Assembly (NCBI RefSeq): GCF_040182365.1
Contig: NZ_CP144460.1
Coordinates: forward strand, 3,720,001 to 3,784,000
From: Xanthomonas sp. 10-10
GTDB lineage: Bacteria; Pseudomonadota; Gammaproteobacteria; Xanthomonadales; Xanthomonadaceae
DNA length: 64,000 nucleotides
Reading direction: 5' to 3'
Part shown: piece after piece, positions 43,204-52,549 of the stretch
Layout of the letters: each line of letters starts with the position of its first letter
Numbering within the stretch: position 1 is the first letter of the stretch
Made by a program: the position numbers and the translations under genes
Notes under the pieces: generated by a model
Told to the model about the DNA's origin: nothing
What the model saw: only the letters and a program-made list of their open reading frames with translations
Databases searched by the model: none

Positions 43204-43548
43204 GCGCGTTTCGCGTTTGGCGGTAGCAACCAGCAATGCAACCAGTGCAATCGGGATTGCTCGCCACCACCACGCGCACCCGATCAAGGCTTGCACCGTT
43301 TTCCCAGCGTCATGCTGCACGGAGCAGCAGCGCCACACGACCGATGGACAGGGGCATCGGTCGCCCACGGCGGCAACGGCGCTCACGCCGTTGCCGGCGC
43401 CGGAACCACTGCGTGCATGAGGCACGCATCAGCGCCGCAGCACGCGGCATTGCGATCGATGCATCGCAGGCCACCCAACGCCGATCGCGGCGCCAGGCAG
43501 CCCGTTTCAGTACCGGTTTTCCCACCGCCCTGTCGAACGAGAGCTGCC
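43204..43548. other. Gap between xsuA and xssA
   Basis: 345 bp. The xssA frame is open back to 43291 but reads unlike protein there. No Fur-box-like site, terminator or RNA gene was recognised. A second promoter for xssABCDE may lie here. Confidence 0.4.
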
Positions 43549-44775
43549 ATGACTGCGACATCCGCTGCACCGTTGGTGATCCTCACCCATGTCTGCCACC
43601 CGGCCATCACCGACGGCTTCCTGCCGGCCGCGCACGCGCAAGGCGTCCCGGTGTGGCTGCTGACCGACCATCGCCTCGATCACCTTGCCTACTTCCACAA
43701 CCATCCGGCGCATGCGCCACAGCGGGTGATCGAATGCGACGTGTTCAATCCGCTGGGGGTGCTCGATGCGCTGCACGACACCGGCGTGCAACCGCGTGCG
43801 GTGTTCAGCAACAGCGATCATCTGCAGACCAGCACTGCGCTGGTCGCCGCGGGTCTTGGCCTGCCCGGCAAGGATTGGCAGGTCTGCTACGCGGCCAAGA
43901 ACAAGGCGGCGATGCGTCAGCGCCTGCGCGCGCGCGCACTGCCATCGCCGTGGTTCTGCACGCTGGCGCCGGGCGCTGCATTGCCAGCAGACATTCCGTG
44001 GCCGGTGGTGGCCAAACCGCGCGAGGGCGTGGCCAGTCTGGACGTGCGCCACTGCGCCGATGACGCGCAGTTGCAGGCCTATCTGCACGATCTATGGCAG
44101 CGCAACCCACAGCGCACCGTGCTGCTGGAAGGCATGTTGCACGGCCCGCTGTTCACCGTGGAAACCCTTGGCGACGGCAACACGCTGCACGCCATCGGTG
44201 GCTTCAAGGTGCGGCTGTCGCCGCCGCCGCACTTCGTCGAATGCGAGGCGCAGTGGGATGCGCAGGTGCATACCCCGGTGATTGCACAGGCCCTGCAGCA
44301 GCTGCGCGCCTTCGGTGTCGGGTTCGGGCTGTGCCATAGCGAATTCGTCCTCACCGCCGACGGCCCGGTGCTGGTGGAGATCAACTATCGCAGCATCGGC
44401 GACCGCCGCGAATTCCTGCTCGATGGCATGTTCGGCGGGCAATGGTTTTCCGCTGCGCTGGCGCCGCACCTGGGCCAGCCGTTGCCGCAGCTGCGCAGCG
44501 ACCGCGCGCATGCGCTGCTGCGCTACTACGTGGCCGAGCGCGACGGCGAGCTGGTCACCGCCAGCGAAGACCGCCGTCATCACGACGCGCACAGCGATGT
44601 GCACTACCGGCGCATGCGTGCACCGGGCGAGCGCATCCAGCTGAGCCATTCCAACAAGGATTACCTGGGCGTGTTGAGCGCCGTGGCCAGCGATGCGCAG
44701 ACGCTGCAACAGGCCGTGGTGCATGCCGAAGCGGGCCTGCACTGGCGCATCGACAGCGCACAGGTGCGCGCATGA
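43549..44775 (+). CDS. xssA: ATP-grasp ligase of siderophore biosynthesis (PvsA-like)
   Basis: 408 aa from ATG at 43549. ATP-grasp landmarks: PVVAKPREGVASLDVRHCAD, RTVLLEGMLHGPLFTVETLG, GFGLCHSEFVLTADGPVLVE (Mg/ATP-binding Glu) and INYRSIGDR. By order and domain type it matches PvsA of the vibrioferrin cluster, which ligates an amino acid to a carboxylate intermediate. It begins the tight xssABCDE run; its TGA overlaps the xssB ATG. Symbols follow the Xanthomonas xss nomenclature known to me; assignment by synteny. Confidence 0.82.
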   Translation: MTATSAAPLVILTHVCHPAITDGFLPAAHAQGVPVWLLTDHRLDHLAYFHNHPAHAPQRVIECDVFNPLGVLDALHDTGVQPRAVFSNSDHLQTSTALVAAGLGLPGKDWQVCYAAKNKAAMRQRLRARALPSPWFCTLAPGAALPADIPWPVVAKPREGVASLDVRHCADDAQLQAYLHDLWQRNPQRTVLLEGMLHGPLFTVETLGDGNTLHAIGGFKVRLSPPPHFVECEAQWDAQVHTPVIAQALQQLRAFGVGFGLCHSEFVLTADGPVLVEINYRSIGDRREFLLDGMFGGQWFSAALAPHLGQPLPQLRSDRAHALLRYYVAERDGELVTASEDRRHHDAHSDVHYRRMRAPGERIQLSHSNKDYLGVLSAVASDAQTLQQAVVHAEAGLHWRIDSAQVRA

Positions 44776-46574
44776 GCAGCGCCGCCGATCGGCGCTACAT
44801 CGCCACCCGCATCATCGATGCCTGCCTGCGCGAGGACCTGCGCGCGATCGTCAGCCGTGGCACGCCAGCCACGCCCGACCCCGGCGTGTTGGCCGCGTGG
44901 ACCGACCCCAGCCCGGTGGAAGGCTGGTGGCGCATCGCGCATCTGCCGAACGGAACGCTGTGGCTGCCGATCCATCGACACGGCGTGCTGCAGGACATCA
45001 GCGCCTGCGGCGATCGCTGGATCGTGCAGACCGCCGACGCTGCGCGGGTCGAACACGGCGCGCGTGCGTGGCTGCAACGCATGGGTGCCGAGCTGGATGC
45101 GCAGACCCGGCAACTGCATCGCGCCTATGCCGACGAAGCCGAGTGCGCCGCCGCGCACCGCGGCCTTGCGCAACAGGCGTATGCCGCGCAGGCACCGGCC
45201 TTGGCGCATGCGCTACAGCACGAAGAGGCGGCCGAGCGCGCATACCGCTGCGACCAGCTGGCCAGCTACCGCGATCATCCGTTCTACCCCACCGCACGCG
45301 CCAAGGCCGGGCTGGAGGCAGACGAACTGCGCCACTATGCACCGGAATTTGCGCCCACCTTCGCGCTGCGCTGGCTGGCGATTCCGCGCACGCTGGCCAG
45401 TTGCACCAGCGCGCCGCCGGACGCGTTATGGCCGGACTTGGCCACCCTGGGGCTGCCGCCCGCGCTCGCCACCACGCACATCGCCTGGCCAGTGCATCCG
45501 CTGGTCTGGGAGCGCCTGGAGCAACCGGGCTTTGCGCTTCCACCCGGCACGCTGCGTGCACCGCAGGCCTGGCTGGAAGTCCGCCCCACCTTGTCGGTGC
45601 GCACGCTGGTGCCGCTGCGGCATCCGCACCTGCATCTCAAGCTGCCGATCCCGATGCGCACGCTGGGCGCATTGAACCTGCGCCTGATCAAACCCTCCAC
45701 GTTGTACGACGGGCACTGGCTGGAGCGCGCGCTACGCCGTATCGACGCGCACGATGCCGCATTGCAGGGACGTTGCGTGTTCGTGGACGAGTCGCATGGC
45801 GGGCATGTCGGCGACACCCGGCACCTGGCCTATCTGGTGCGACGCTATCCCCCGCTGGATGACACCACGCTGGTCCCGGTGGCCGCGCTGTGCGCGCCGC
45901 TGCCCGATGGCCGGCCGATGGCACTGCATCTGGCCGAACGGTTCGCGCACGGCGATGTGCAGGCCTGGTGGCGCGAGTACACCGAGCTGCTGCTCGCGGT
46001 GCATCTGCGGCTGTGGCTGCGTTACGGCATTGCGCTGGAAGCCAATCAGCAGAACAGCGTGCTGGTCTATGCGCACGGTCGGCCCGCGCGCTTGTTGATG
46101 AAGGACAACGACGCCGCGCGGATCGCCATGCCGCAATTGCGTGCGCAGCTGCCGGATATCGACGCGCTGGGCGCGCTGCAGGACACGCGGATCGCGGTGG
46201 ACGATACGCACGCGCTGGCGCAGATGTTCTGCACCATCGTGCTGCAGCTGGATCTGCAGGCGGTGCTGGACGGCCTGGCCGACTGGCAGCCGGCCTTGCG
46301 CGCGCCGCTGGCGGCGCAACTGCAGGAGCAGCTTGCGCAGACGCTGGCAGCGCTGTATGCCGATGGCATCGATACCACGCCCGCGCGGCGCCTGCTGGCC
46401 GCGCCGCGGTTGCCGGTGAAGTACCTGCTCAGCGCCGGCAGCCTGCTCAGCAAGCAGCTCACCGGCGCCACCGACATCAACAAGTTCTACGGCGACAGTG
46501 CGCCCAACCCTTTCGGCGAGGCCTTCGCTGGCGCGGAACACATGCCGCGTCGGCGAGCGGATGGCCAGCGATGA
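44772..46574 (+). CDS. xssB: NIS synthetase (IucA/IucC family), PvsB-like
   Basis: 600-aa NRPS-independent siderophore synthetase, which adenylates a citrate or 2-oxoglutarate carboxyl and condenses it with an amine or alcohol. Motifs: DHPFYPTARAKAGL (ATP-binding HP...K.G), KLPIPMRTLGALNLRLIKPS, and ALEANQQNSVLVYAHG in the C-terminal FhuF-like domain. The ATG at 44772 overlaps the xssA stop (ATGA), and its own stop overlaps the xssC ATG. Matches PvsB by position. Confidence 0.88.
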   Translation: MSSAADRRYIATRIIDACLREDLRAIVSRGTPATPDPGVLAAWTDPSPVEGWWRIAHLPNGTLWLPIHRHGVLQDISACGDRWIVQTADAARVEHGARAWLQRMGAELDAQTRQLHRAYADEAECAAAHRGLAQQAYAAQAPALAHALQHEEAAERAYRCDQLASYRDHPFYPTARAKAGLEADELRHYAPEFAPTFALRWLAIPRTLASCTSAPPDALWPDLATLGLPPALATTHIAWPVHPLVWERLEQPGFALPPGTLRAPQAWLEVRPTLSVRTLVPLRHPHLHLKLPIPMRTLGALNLRLIKPSTLYDGHWLERALRRIDAHDAALQGRCVFVDESHGGHVGDTRHLAYLVRRYPPLDDTTLVPVAALCAPLPDGRPMALHLAERFAHGDVQAWWREYTELLLAVHLRLWLRYGIALEANQQNSVLVYAHGRPARLLMKDNDAARIAMPQLRAQLPDIDALGALQDTRIAVDDTHALAQMFCTIVLQLDLQAVLDGLADWQPALRAPLAAQLQEQLAQTLAALYADGIDTTPARRLLAAPRLPVKYLLSAGSLLSKQLTGATDINKFYGDSAPNPFGEAFAGAEHMPRRRADGQR

Positions 46575-47755
46575 AGCGCGTCCTGGGCCCGGTGCTGGCC
46601 GCGCATTACCTGGCCGCCTTCACCGCATTGGGCATGCCGTTGTTTCTGCCGCAGGTACTGGCCGAGCTGGCGCCTTCGGCAGCGGTTGGCTGGAGCGGCG
46701 TGTTGTACGTGTTGCCGACGCTGTGCACCGCGTTGACGGCGGGCACCTGGGGGCGATTGGCCGATCGCTATGGACGCAAACGCTCGTTGCTGCGCGCGCA
46801 ACTGGGGCTGGCGCTGGGCTTTGCGATTGCCGGCTTTGCACCGTCGCTGAGCTGGCTGGTGCTCGGCCTGATCGTGCAAGGTACCTGCGGCGGCTCGCTG
46901 GCGGCGGCCAACGCGTATCTGGCCAGCCAACCGCAGGCCGGCCCGCTGGCGCGCGCGCTGGACTGGACGCAGTATTCGGCGCGGCTGGCGATGGTCAGCG
47001 CACCGGCGTTGCTGGGGCTGGCGCTTGCCGTGGGCCCGGCGCAATCGCTTTACCGCGCGCTCGCACTCCTGCCATTGCTGGCCTTCGCGTTGACGTGGCG
47101 GTTGCCGGCGGAGCAGCCCATCAGACGTCCAGGCCCGAAAGCGCAATCGTCGTCGGGCACCGAACCTGCAACACGCCCACCGGCCTCCATCGCATCGTTG
47201 TGGCCGGCCTTGTTGATCGCGCAGTTTTTGTTCTGCTTTGCGATGGTGGTGACGTTTCCGTATTTCATTCCCTACGCACTCGAACGTGGTGCCGGCCACG
47301 ACGCACTGGCCGGCCTGCTCTACAGCCTGCCGCATCTGGTCTACCTGGTGGTATTGCCGTGGTGGCGGCGCGGCGCTGGCGAGGCGTGGCTCATCCCGGG
47401 GTTGCTGCTGTTTGCGCTGGCCTGCCTGTGGCAGGCGCTGTTACACGACGCCATCGGGCTGGCGGTGGCGCGGCTGTTGTTCGGCGTCGGCATGTTGTTC
47501 GGCCTGCGCGGGCTCAATCGCAGCCTGGCCCTGGCCGCCAGCGGCTACGGTGCCGGCCGCCTGTTCGGCCGTTTCGATGCCTGCGGCAAGTGGGCCGGCG
47601 TGGCCGCTGGCGCCGCCGCCGGTGCGCTGGCCCAGGCGGCCGGCCCCGCACTCCCTTTCCTGGCCGCCGCCGTCGCTGCGGCTGGCGCTGCGCTCACCGT
47701 TGCGGTGCGCTTTCCCTCGAGGAGAACTGCCGATGTCGCTGCACACGATGCATGA
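46571..47755 (+). CDS. xssC: MFS siderophore exporter, PvsC-like
   Basis: 394-aa major facilitator protein with about 12 helices. The loop 2-3 motif is GRLADRYGRKRSLLR, and the N-terminal helix is GPVLAAHYLAAFTALGMPLF. A charged loop separates the halves near residues 185-215. Position between the two NIS synthetase genes matches pvsC, the vibrioferrin exporter. The ATG at 46571 overlaps the xssB stop, and the 3' end overlaps xssD by 23 bp. Confidence 0.87.
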   Translation: MKRVLGPVLAAHYLAAFTALGMPLFLPQVLAELAPSAAVGWSGVLYVLPTLCTALTAGTWGRLADRYGRKRSLLRAQLGLALGFAIAGFAPSLSWLVLGLIVQGTCGGSLAAANAYLASQPQAGPLARALDWTQYSARLAMVSAPALLGLALAVGPAQSLYRALALLPLLAFALTWRLPAEQPIRRPGPKAQSSSGTEPATRPPASIASLWPALLIAQFLFCFAMVVTFPYFIPYALERGAGHDALAGLLYSLPHLVYLVVLPWWRRGAGEAWLIPGLLLFALACLWQALLHDAIGLAVARLLFGVGMLFGLRGLNRSLALAASGYGAGRLFGRFDACGKWAGVAAGAAAGALAQAAGPALPFLAAAVAAAGAALTVAVRFPSRRTADVAAHDA

Positions 47756-49502
47756 CCCCTGGTACGACAGCATGGCCGACGCGCAGGCCTGCAGTTGCTG
47801 GTTGAACTGCTACCTGCGCGAGTTCGCCATCCCGCAACGCGCAGTCGATTTCGATTACCGCGGGCTGGATCGCCCCGGGCCGCGCGTGGCCGAGCAGCGT
47901 TGGCTGCGCATCGATCTCGGCGATAGCGGCGCGATCTGCGTGCGCATCGCCTACGCAGACTGCTTGGGGCGTTGCCGCTTCGCCTCCACGCCGTTTCTCA
48001 AAGGCGCCGGGCAAGCGTGGCAGGCGCTCGATGCGCATGCGCTGGCGCGCTGCCTGTTGCAGTCGCTGGGCAGCACGCAGGCGGTCAACCCGGAGTTGCT
48101 TGCGCAAAGCGCCAACAGCGTGGCGATTACCGCGGCGATCCTGCGCAAGGCGCAGCGCAGCGCAGCCATCGGCGATGCGATGATCGATGCCGAGCAATCG
48201 ATGCTGTGGGGTCATGCCCTGCACCCCACACCGAAGAGCCGCGAAGGCATCGCGCTCGAGCACGTACTCGCCTGCGCACCGGAAGCGCGTGCGGCGTTCC
48301 AGCTGTTCTGGTTCCGCATCGACCCACGGCTGCTGCGCGTGCAAGGCAAGGACGTGCGCGCCAGCCTGAGGCAGCTGTCCGGCAGCGACGATCTGTACCC
48401 CTGCCATCCGTGGGAGGCGCAACGCCTGCTCGACGATCCGCTGCTGCGTACCTTGCAGGCGCGCGGTTGGATCACGCCGGTCGGCCTGCGCGGCGATGCA
48501 CTGCGGCCCACCTCATCGGTGCGGACGCTGTACCACCCGCAGCTGGATTACTTTCTCAAATGTTCCGTGCATGTGCGGCTGACCAATTGCGTCCGCAAGA
48601 ATGCCTGGTACGAACTGGAAAGTGCGGTGGCGCTCACCGACCTGCTGGCGCCGAGCTGGCAGGCACTGGCAGCGCAGGTCCCTGGCTTCGACGTGATGCT
48701 GGAGCCGGCGGCCACCTCGCTGGACGTCGCGCAGGTCGACCGCGCCCTGCACGATGCCGATCCGCAGGCAGCACGCGCATTGTCCGAAAGCTTCGGCATC
48801 CTGTATCGCACGACCATTCCTGCCACGCAACGCGCACGTTGGCAGCCACAGGTGGCCGCCGCCCTGTTTACCTGCGATGCACAGGGTAACAGCGTCTGCG
48901 CCCAGCGATTGCAGAGGCTGGGCAGCGCGCAGCTGGACCGCCACACGGCCACGTTACGGTGGTTCCGCGCCTATGCGGGCCTGTTGCTGGATGGGGTGTG
49001 GAGCGCGCTGTTCCAGCATGGCATCGCGCTGGAGCCGCATCTGCAGAACACCGTGATCGGCTTTGCCGACGGCTGGCCGACGCGCGTATGGATCCGCGAT
49101 CTGGAAGGCACCAAATTGCTGGCCCACCACTGGCCGGAAGCTCGCCTGCGCGGCGTGGGCGAACGTGCGCGGCAATCGCTGTACTACACGCCGGAGCAGG
49201 GCTGGAACCGCGTCGCCTACTGCGCCCTGGTGAACAACCTGGCCGAAGCCATCTTCCATCTGACCGAAGGCGACGGCGTGCTGGAAACGCGGCTGTGGCA
49301 GTGCGTGGGCGAGCTCGCCGCCGGTTGGCAACAACGCCACGGCGCACAACCGGCGCTGCAGGGCCTGATCGACGGCGCCCCGCTGCCGGGCAAGAACAAT
49401 CTCGGTACGCGCCTTCTGCAACGGGCCGATCGTCAATCCGACTACACGCCATTGCCCAACCCGATTGCGCACATCACCACGGCACGACAGGTGGCCGCAT
49501 GA
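47733..49502 (+). CDS. xssD: NIS synthetase (IucA/IucC family), PvsD-like
   Basis: 589 aa from ATG at 47733, with GAGGAG about 9 bp upstream. NIS motifs: LWGHALHPTPKSREG; TSSVRTLYHPQLDYFLKCSV; VRLTNCVRKNAWYELES; and EPHLQNTVIGFADGWPTRVW in the C-terminal domain. It is paralogous to xssB but has low identity by eye, consistent with a different condensation step in the same pathway. The 5' end lies inside xssC and the TGA overlaps the xssE ATG. Confidence 0.88.
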   Translation: MSLHTMHDPWYDSMADAQACSCWLNCYLREFAIPQRAVDFDYRGLDRPGPRVAEQRWLRIDLGDSGAICVRIAYADCLGRCRFASTPFLKGAGQAWQALDAHALARCLLQSLGSTQAVNPELLAQSANSVAITAAILRKAQRSAAIGDAMIDAEQSMLWGHALHPTPKSREGIALEHVLACAPEARAAFQLFWFRIDPRLLRVQGKDVRASLRQLSGSDDLYPCHPWEAQRLLDDPLLRTLQARGWITPVGLRGDALRPTSSVRTLYHPQLDYFLKCSVHVRLTNCVRKNAWYELESAVALTDLLAPSWQALAAQVPGFDVMLEPAATSLDVAQVDRALHDADPQAARALSESFGILYRTTIPATQRARWQPQVAAALFTCDAQGNSVCAQRLQRLGSAQLDRHTATLRWFRAYAGLLLDGVWSALFQHGIALEPHLQNTVIGFADGWPTRVWIRDLEGTKLLAHHWPEARLRGVGERARQSLYYTPEQGWNRVAYCALVNNLAEAIFHLTEGDGVLETRLWQCVGELAAGWQQRHGAQPALQGLIDGAPLPGKNNLGTRLLQRADRQSDYTPLPNPIAHITTARQVAA

Positions 49503-50695
49503 GCCTGCGTATCGACACCGCCGCGGTGATCCACGCGCTACCGCAACTGCGTGCGGGCGGCGATGGCCCGCTCTGTGCGTATCTCTACGATCTGGAGGCA
49601 CTGCGCGCGCATGCGGCATGGATGCGCACGCAGCTGCCGGCGCGGTGCGAGCTGTTCTATGCGGCCAAAGCCAATGCAGAACCGCAGATCCTGCAGACGC
49701 TTGCGCCGCACGTGGATGGCTTTGAAGCCGCCTCCGGCGGCGAACTGGCCTGGCTGCATGCGCAGCAACCGCAGGCAGCGCTGCTGTTCGGCGGGCCGGG
49801 AAAACTCGACAGCGAGCTGGCCCAGGCCGCCGCGCTGCCCGACTGCACCGTACACGTGGAAAGCATCGGCGAGCTGCAACGGCTGGCCACCATTGCGGCA
49901 CACGCGGGCCGCCGCGTCCCGGTGTTCTTGCGCATGAACATCGCCGTGCCCGGCGCACAGAGCACGCGATTGATGATGGGCGGGCAGCCCTCGCCGTTCG
50001 GTCTGGACCCGCAGGACCTGGACGCTGCCATGCAGCTGCTGCGGGCCAGCCCGTCGCTGCGGCTGGAGGGATTTCATTTCCATCTGATGTCGCATCAACG
50101 CGATGCCGGTGCGCAGCTGCATCTGGTTGCCGCATACCTGCGCACCGTCCAGCAATGGCGGCAGACCTATGCGCTTGGGCCGCTGCGGGTAAACGCGGGC
50201 GGTGGCTTCGGCGTGGACTATCTGGCGCCACAGTCCTCGTTCGACTGGGCCGGCTTCTGCGCCGGGTTGCCAGCGCTGCTGCGCGAGCACGGCAGTGCGT
50301 TGCGCCTGCGGCTGGAGCCCGGCCGCTACGTCAGCGCCAGCTGCGGCTGGTACCTGATGGAGGTGCTGGACCTCAAGCGCAGCCACGGCGCGTGGTTTGC
50401 GATCGCACGCGGCGGCACCCATCACTTCCGCACACCGGCCGCACAGGCGCACGACCACCCCTTCCGCGTGCTGCGCGGCACCCGCGCTCCGGTGATCAGC
50501 GACACGCCGGTGACGCTGGTCGGCCAGTTATGCACCCCCAAGGACGTGCTGGCGCGCAACCAGCCCGTCGCCGCATTGGCACCAGGCGACTGCCTCGCCT
50601 TCCCGCTGGCCGGCGCGTACGCATGGAATATTTCGCACCAGCAGTTTTTGATGCATCCGCCGCCGCAGAAGATGTTTTTGCCGGTGATCGACTGA
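49499..50695 (+). CDS. xssE: PLP-dependent decarboxylase, PvsE-like
   Basis: 398-aa group IV (alanine-racemase-fold) decarboxylase. The PLP lysine is in ELFYAAKANAEPQILQTLAP near residue 60. Other landmarks: VDGFEAASGGELAWL, EGFHFHLMSHQ, VNAGGGFGVDY, RLEPGRYVSASCGWYLMEV, and GQLCTPKDVLARN with the active-site Cys. In vibrioferrin-type pathways PvsE decarboxylates serine to give the ethanolamine unit. It is the last gene of the run; the ATG at 49499 overlaps the xssD stop. Confidence 0.88.
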   Translation: MSLRIDTAAVIHALPQLRAGGDGPLCAYLYDLEALRAHAAWMRTQLPARCELFYAAKANAEPQILQTLAPHVDGFEAASGGELAWLHAQQPQAALLFGGPGKLDSELAQAAALPDCTVHVESIGELQRLATIAAHAGRRVPVFLRMNIAVPGAQSTRLMMGGQPSPFGLDPQDLDAAMQLLRASPSLRLEGFHFHLMSHQRDAGAQLHLVAAYLRTVQQWRQTYALGPLRVNAGGGFGVDYLAPQSSFDWAGFCAGLPALLREHGSALRLRLEPGRYVSASCGWYLMEVLDLKRSHGAWFAIARGGTHHFRTPAAQAHDHPFRVLRGTRAPVISDTPVTLVGQLCTPKDVLARNQPVAALAPGDCLAFPLAGAYAWNISHQQFLMHPPPQKMFLPVID

Positions 50696-50813
50696 AGACG
50701 ACCTCACGAAGGCATCGATAGTGCGCTTGCAGCTGTTCCACGCGCAGGCAACAGCTTGCACAACCGCTCCGCACGCTCGCAGATCAGCCGCGCGCGGCGC
50801 GGCATGCGTACCC

Positions 50814-51716
50814 TCAACCACGCGTTTCGTTCGCCACTACCGGCACCCGGATATCTGCGCGCAGGATCGCTTCGGGCGTTTCTTCCGGGTCGTCCAGATA
50901 CAGGTAATGCAGCGGTGCATCGCGCAGCACATAACCGCTGTCGGGCAGCCAGGCGGCCAGCAGCTGGTCCAGCGCATCTTCCAGCCCGGCATACGAACCG
51001 ACATGGCGCAGGACGGCGTGCGGCCCGCCATCCAGACGACGCAGCTGCAAGGGCGCTGCGGGCGTGACCGCCGCGTCGAAGCCCACGCCGCATTCGAACA
51101 GATGCGCGTGCGCCGGAACGTCACGGTGATCGCTCAGCGGCAATCCCACCAGGCACTGCAGGCTGTCGACGATGCCGGTGTGCGCCGCCCAGGCTACGAT
51201 CCGGCCGAAGCCGCGATCCAGATCGTCGAACGCGCCGCGCTTGTGCAGCACCACCAGTTCGAACGGCTCCAGCGTCTGCACGCTGACCTGCAGCGGCGCT
51301 GACGGACGCTGTGCCCCGGCTGCCGGCGCAGATAACTGCTGCAACTTGCTGGCCCGCAATGCCGGTGTCGAGCGCAAGACGGTGGGACTGGCCTGCAGCG
51401 CGCTGCGGCAGGCACGCGCCAGCGCCTGTGGCGTCTGGTAACCGACCGCGAGTGCAACCGCAGTCACCGACGCATCTGCGCTGCCCAACAAATGCAGGGC
51501 CTGACTCAACCGCAAGCGTGCAACGGTCTGGCCCACGGTCTCACCGGTCAGGGCGCGGTAGACCCGATGAAAGTGATACGGCGATTGATGCGCGATGGCG
51601 GCCAACTCGGCCAGATCCGGCAAGGCGGCGCCGTTGCGAATGCTGGCCTGCAGATGCGCAATGACGCGCTCCACGCCCCGTTGCCAACTGGTGACTGCTG
51701 GGTCTGCTGCATGCAT
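50814..51716 (-). CDS. AraC-type regulator with GyrI-like effector domain
   Basis: 300 aa. The N-terminal AraC double HTH shows RVIAHLQASIRNGAALPDLA, HQSPYHFHRVYRALTGETVG and VTAVALAVGYQTPQALARAC. The C-terminal half (from about residue 135) is a GyrI/BacI-like small-molecule-binding fold with EPFELVVLHKRGAFDDLDRG and GPHAVLRHVGSYAGLEDALD. This Rob/SoxS-like layout typically responds to lipophilic or cationic compounds. It converges on xssE; whether it acts on the siderophore genes cannot be told from sequence. Confidence 0.87.
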   Translation of the reverse strand: MHAADPAVTSWQRGVERVIAHLQASIRNGAALPDLAELAAIAHQSPYHFHRVYRALTGETVGQTVARLRLSQALHLLGSADASVTAVALAVGYQTPQALARACRSALQASPTVLRSTPALRASKLQQLSAPAAGAQRPSAPLQVSVQTLEPFELVVLHKRGAFDDLDRGFGRIVAWAAHTGIVDSLQCLVGLPLSDHRDVPAHAHLFECGVGFDAAVTPAAPLQLRRLDGGPHAVLRHVGSYAGLEDALDQLLAAWLPDSGYVLRDAPLHYLYLDDPEETPEAILRADIRVPVVANETRG

Positions 51717-51814
51717 GGTCTTGGCTCCCTGGTGACGGCATCAGCATCGCCTGCATCGGCTGCCGGCGCGGTCCCGATCTTGCGCAATGGTGCATCCACT
51801 GCAAGGCGTGCGAC

Positions 51815-52549
51815 TCAGCCCGGCCACACCGCCAACGTCACCAGCAGCGCAGCTTCGGTCAGTTCCACCAGTGCGCCGCAGGTATCGCCCGTCATTCCGT
51901 CCAGGCGCTGCATGCAGGCGCGGCGCCATAGAACAAACACCACTGCGGCACTGCCGAGGCAGGCAGCCGCGATCGTGGTGCCGGCAGCCATGCAGACCAC
52001 GACCGCCAGTAACAACGCCAGCCACAGGCCCCCACGCGGTGCGGCGACCAGCGCGCTGCCGATGCCGGCGGGGCGCACATATGGCGTGGTCAAAAAGGCC
52101 GCCACCACCGCGGCGCGTGCCAGCAAGGGCGCCAGCCACAACGCACCCGCTGCATGCGGCAGCAGCGTGGCCAATGCAGCGCATTTGAGCAGCAACACCA
52201 GCACCAGCGCAGTCACCGCCATCGGGCCGCTGCTGGGGTCTTGCATGATCGCCAGCGTGCGTGCGCGGTCGCCCATGCCGCCGACCCAGGCGTCGGTCGT
52301 GTCGGCCAGCCCATCCAGGTGCAGGGCGCCGGTCAGCCAGGTCCATGCGCTCAGCAGCACTGCCGCGCCAAGCAGTGGCGCCACATCGCGCAGGCACCAT
52401 GCCAGGCCACACAGTAGCGCACCGAGCAGCAGGCCGACCGCCGGATACCACGGCAGCGAACGCGCCTGCGCGCCCGGCCGGGCGAACACCGCGCCGGGCA
52501 CCGGAATGCGGGTCAGGAAGCCGATCGCCGCGAGCAGCCCATCGATCAT
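51815..52549 (-). CDS. cobS: Adenosylcobinamide-GDP ribazoletransferase CobS
   Basis: 244-aa inner-membrane enzyme (also called CobV) that joins alpha-ribazole to adenosylcobinamide-GDP, the last nucleotide-loop step. The N-terminal motif is GFLTRIPVPG; the conserved Asp-rich loop LHLDGLADTTDAWVGG lies near residues 77-92; MQDPSSGPMAV follows; and LDGMTGDTCGALVELTEA lies near the C-terminus. Five to six hydrophobic helices. The ATG at 52549 overlaps the cobC stop. It is the last gene of the B12 operon. Confidence 0.95.
   Translation of the reverse strand: MIDGLLAAIGFLTRIPVPGAVFARPGAQARSLPWYPAVGLLLGALLCGLAWCLRDVAPLLGAAVLLSAWTWLTGALHLDGLADTTDAWVGGMGDRARTLAIMQDPSSGPMAVTALVLVLLLKCAALATLLPHAAGALWLAPLLARAAVVAAFLTTPYVRPAGIGSALVAAPRGGLWLALLLAVVVCMAAGTTIAAACLGSAAVVFVLWRRACMQRLDGMTGDTCGALVELTEAALLVTLAVWPG

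Noticed and set aside
43204..43548. Fur box upstream of xssA
   Set aside because: No stretch matches GATAAT-type hexamers well enough to claim; only the site at 40238 is supported.
43291..43548. Extended N-terminus of XssA
   Set aside because: Translation upstream of 43549 is Arg/His/Ala-rich without family resemblance, and the ATG at 43549 follows a GAGAG stretch.
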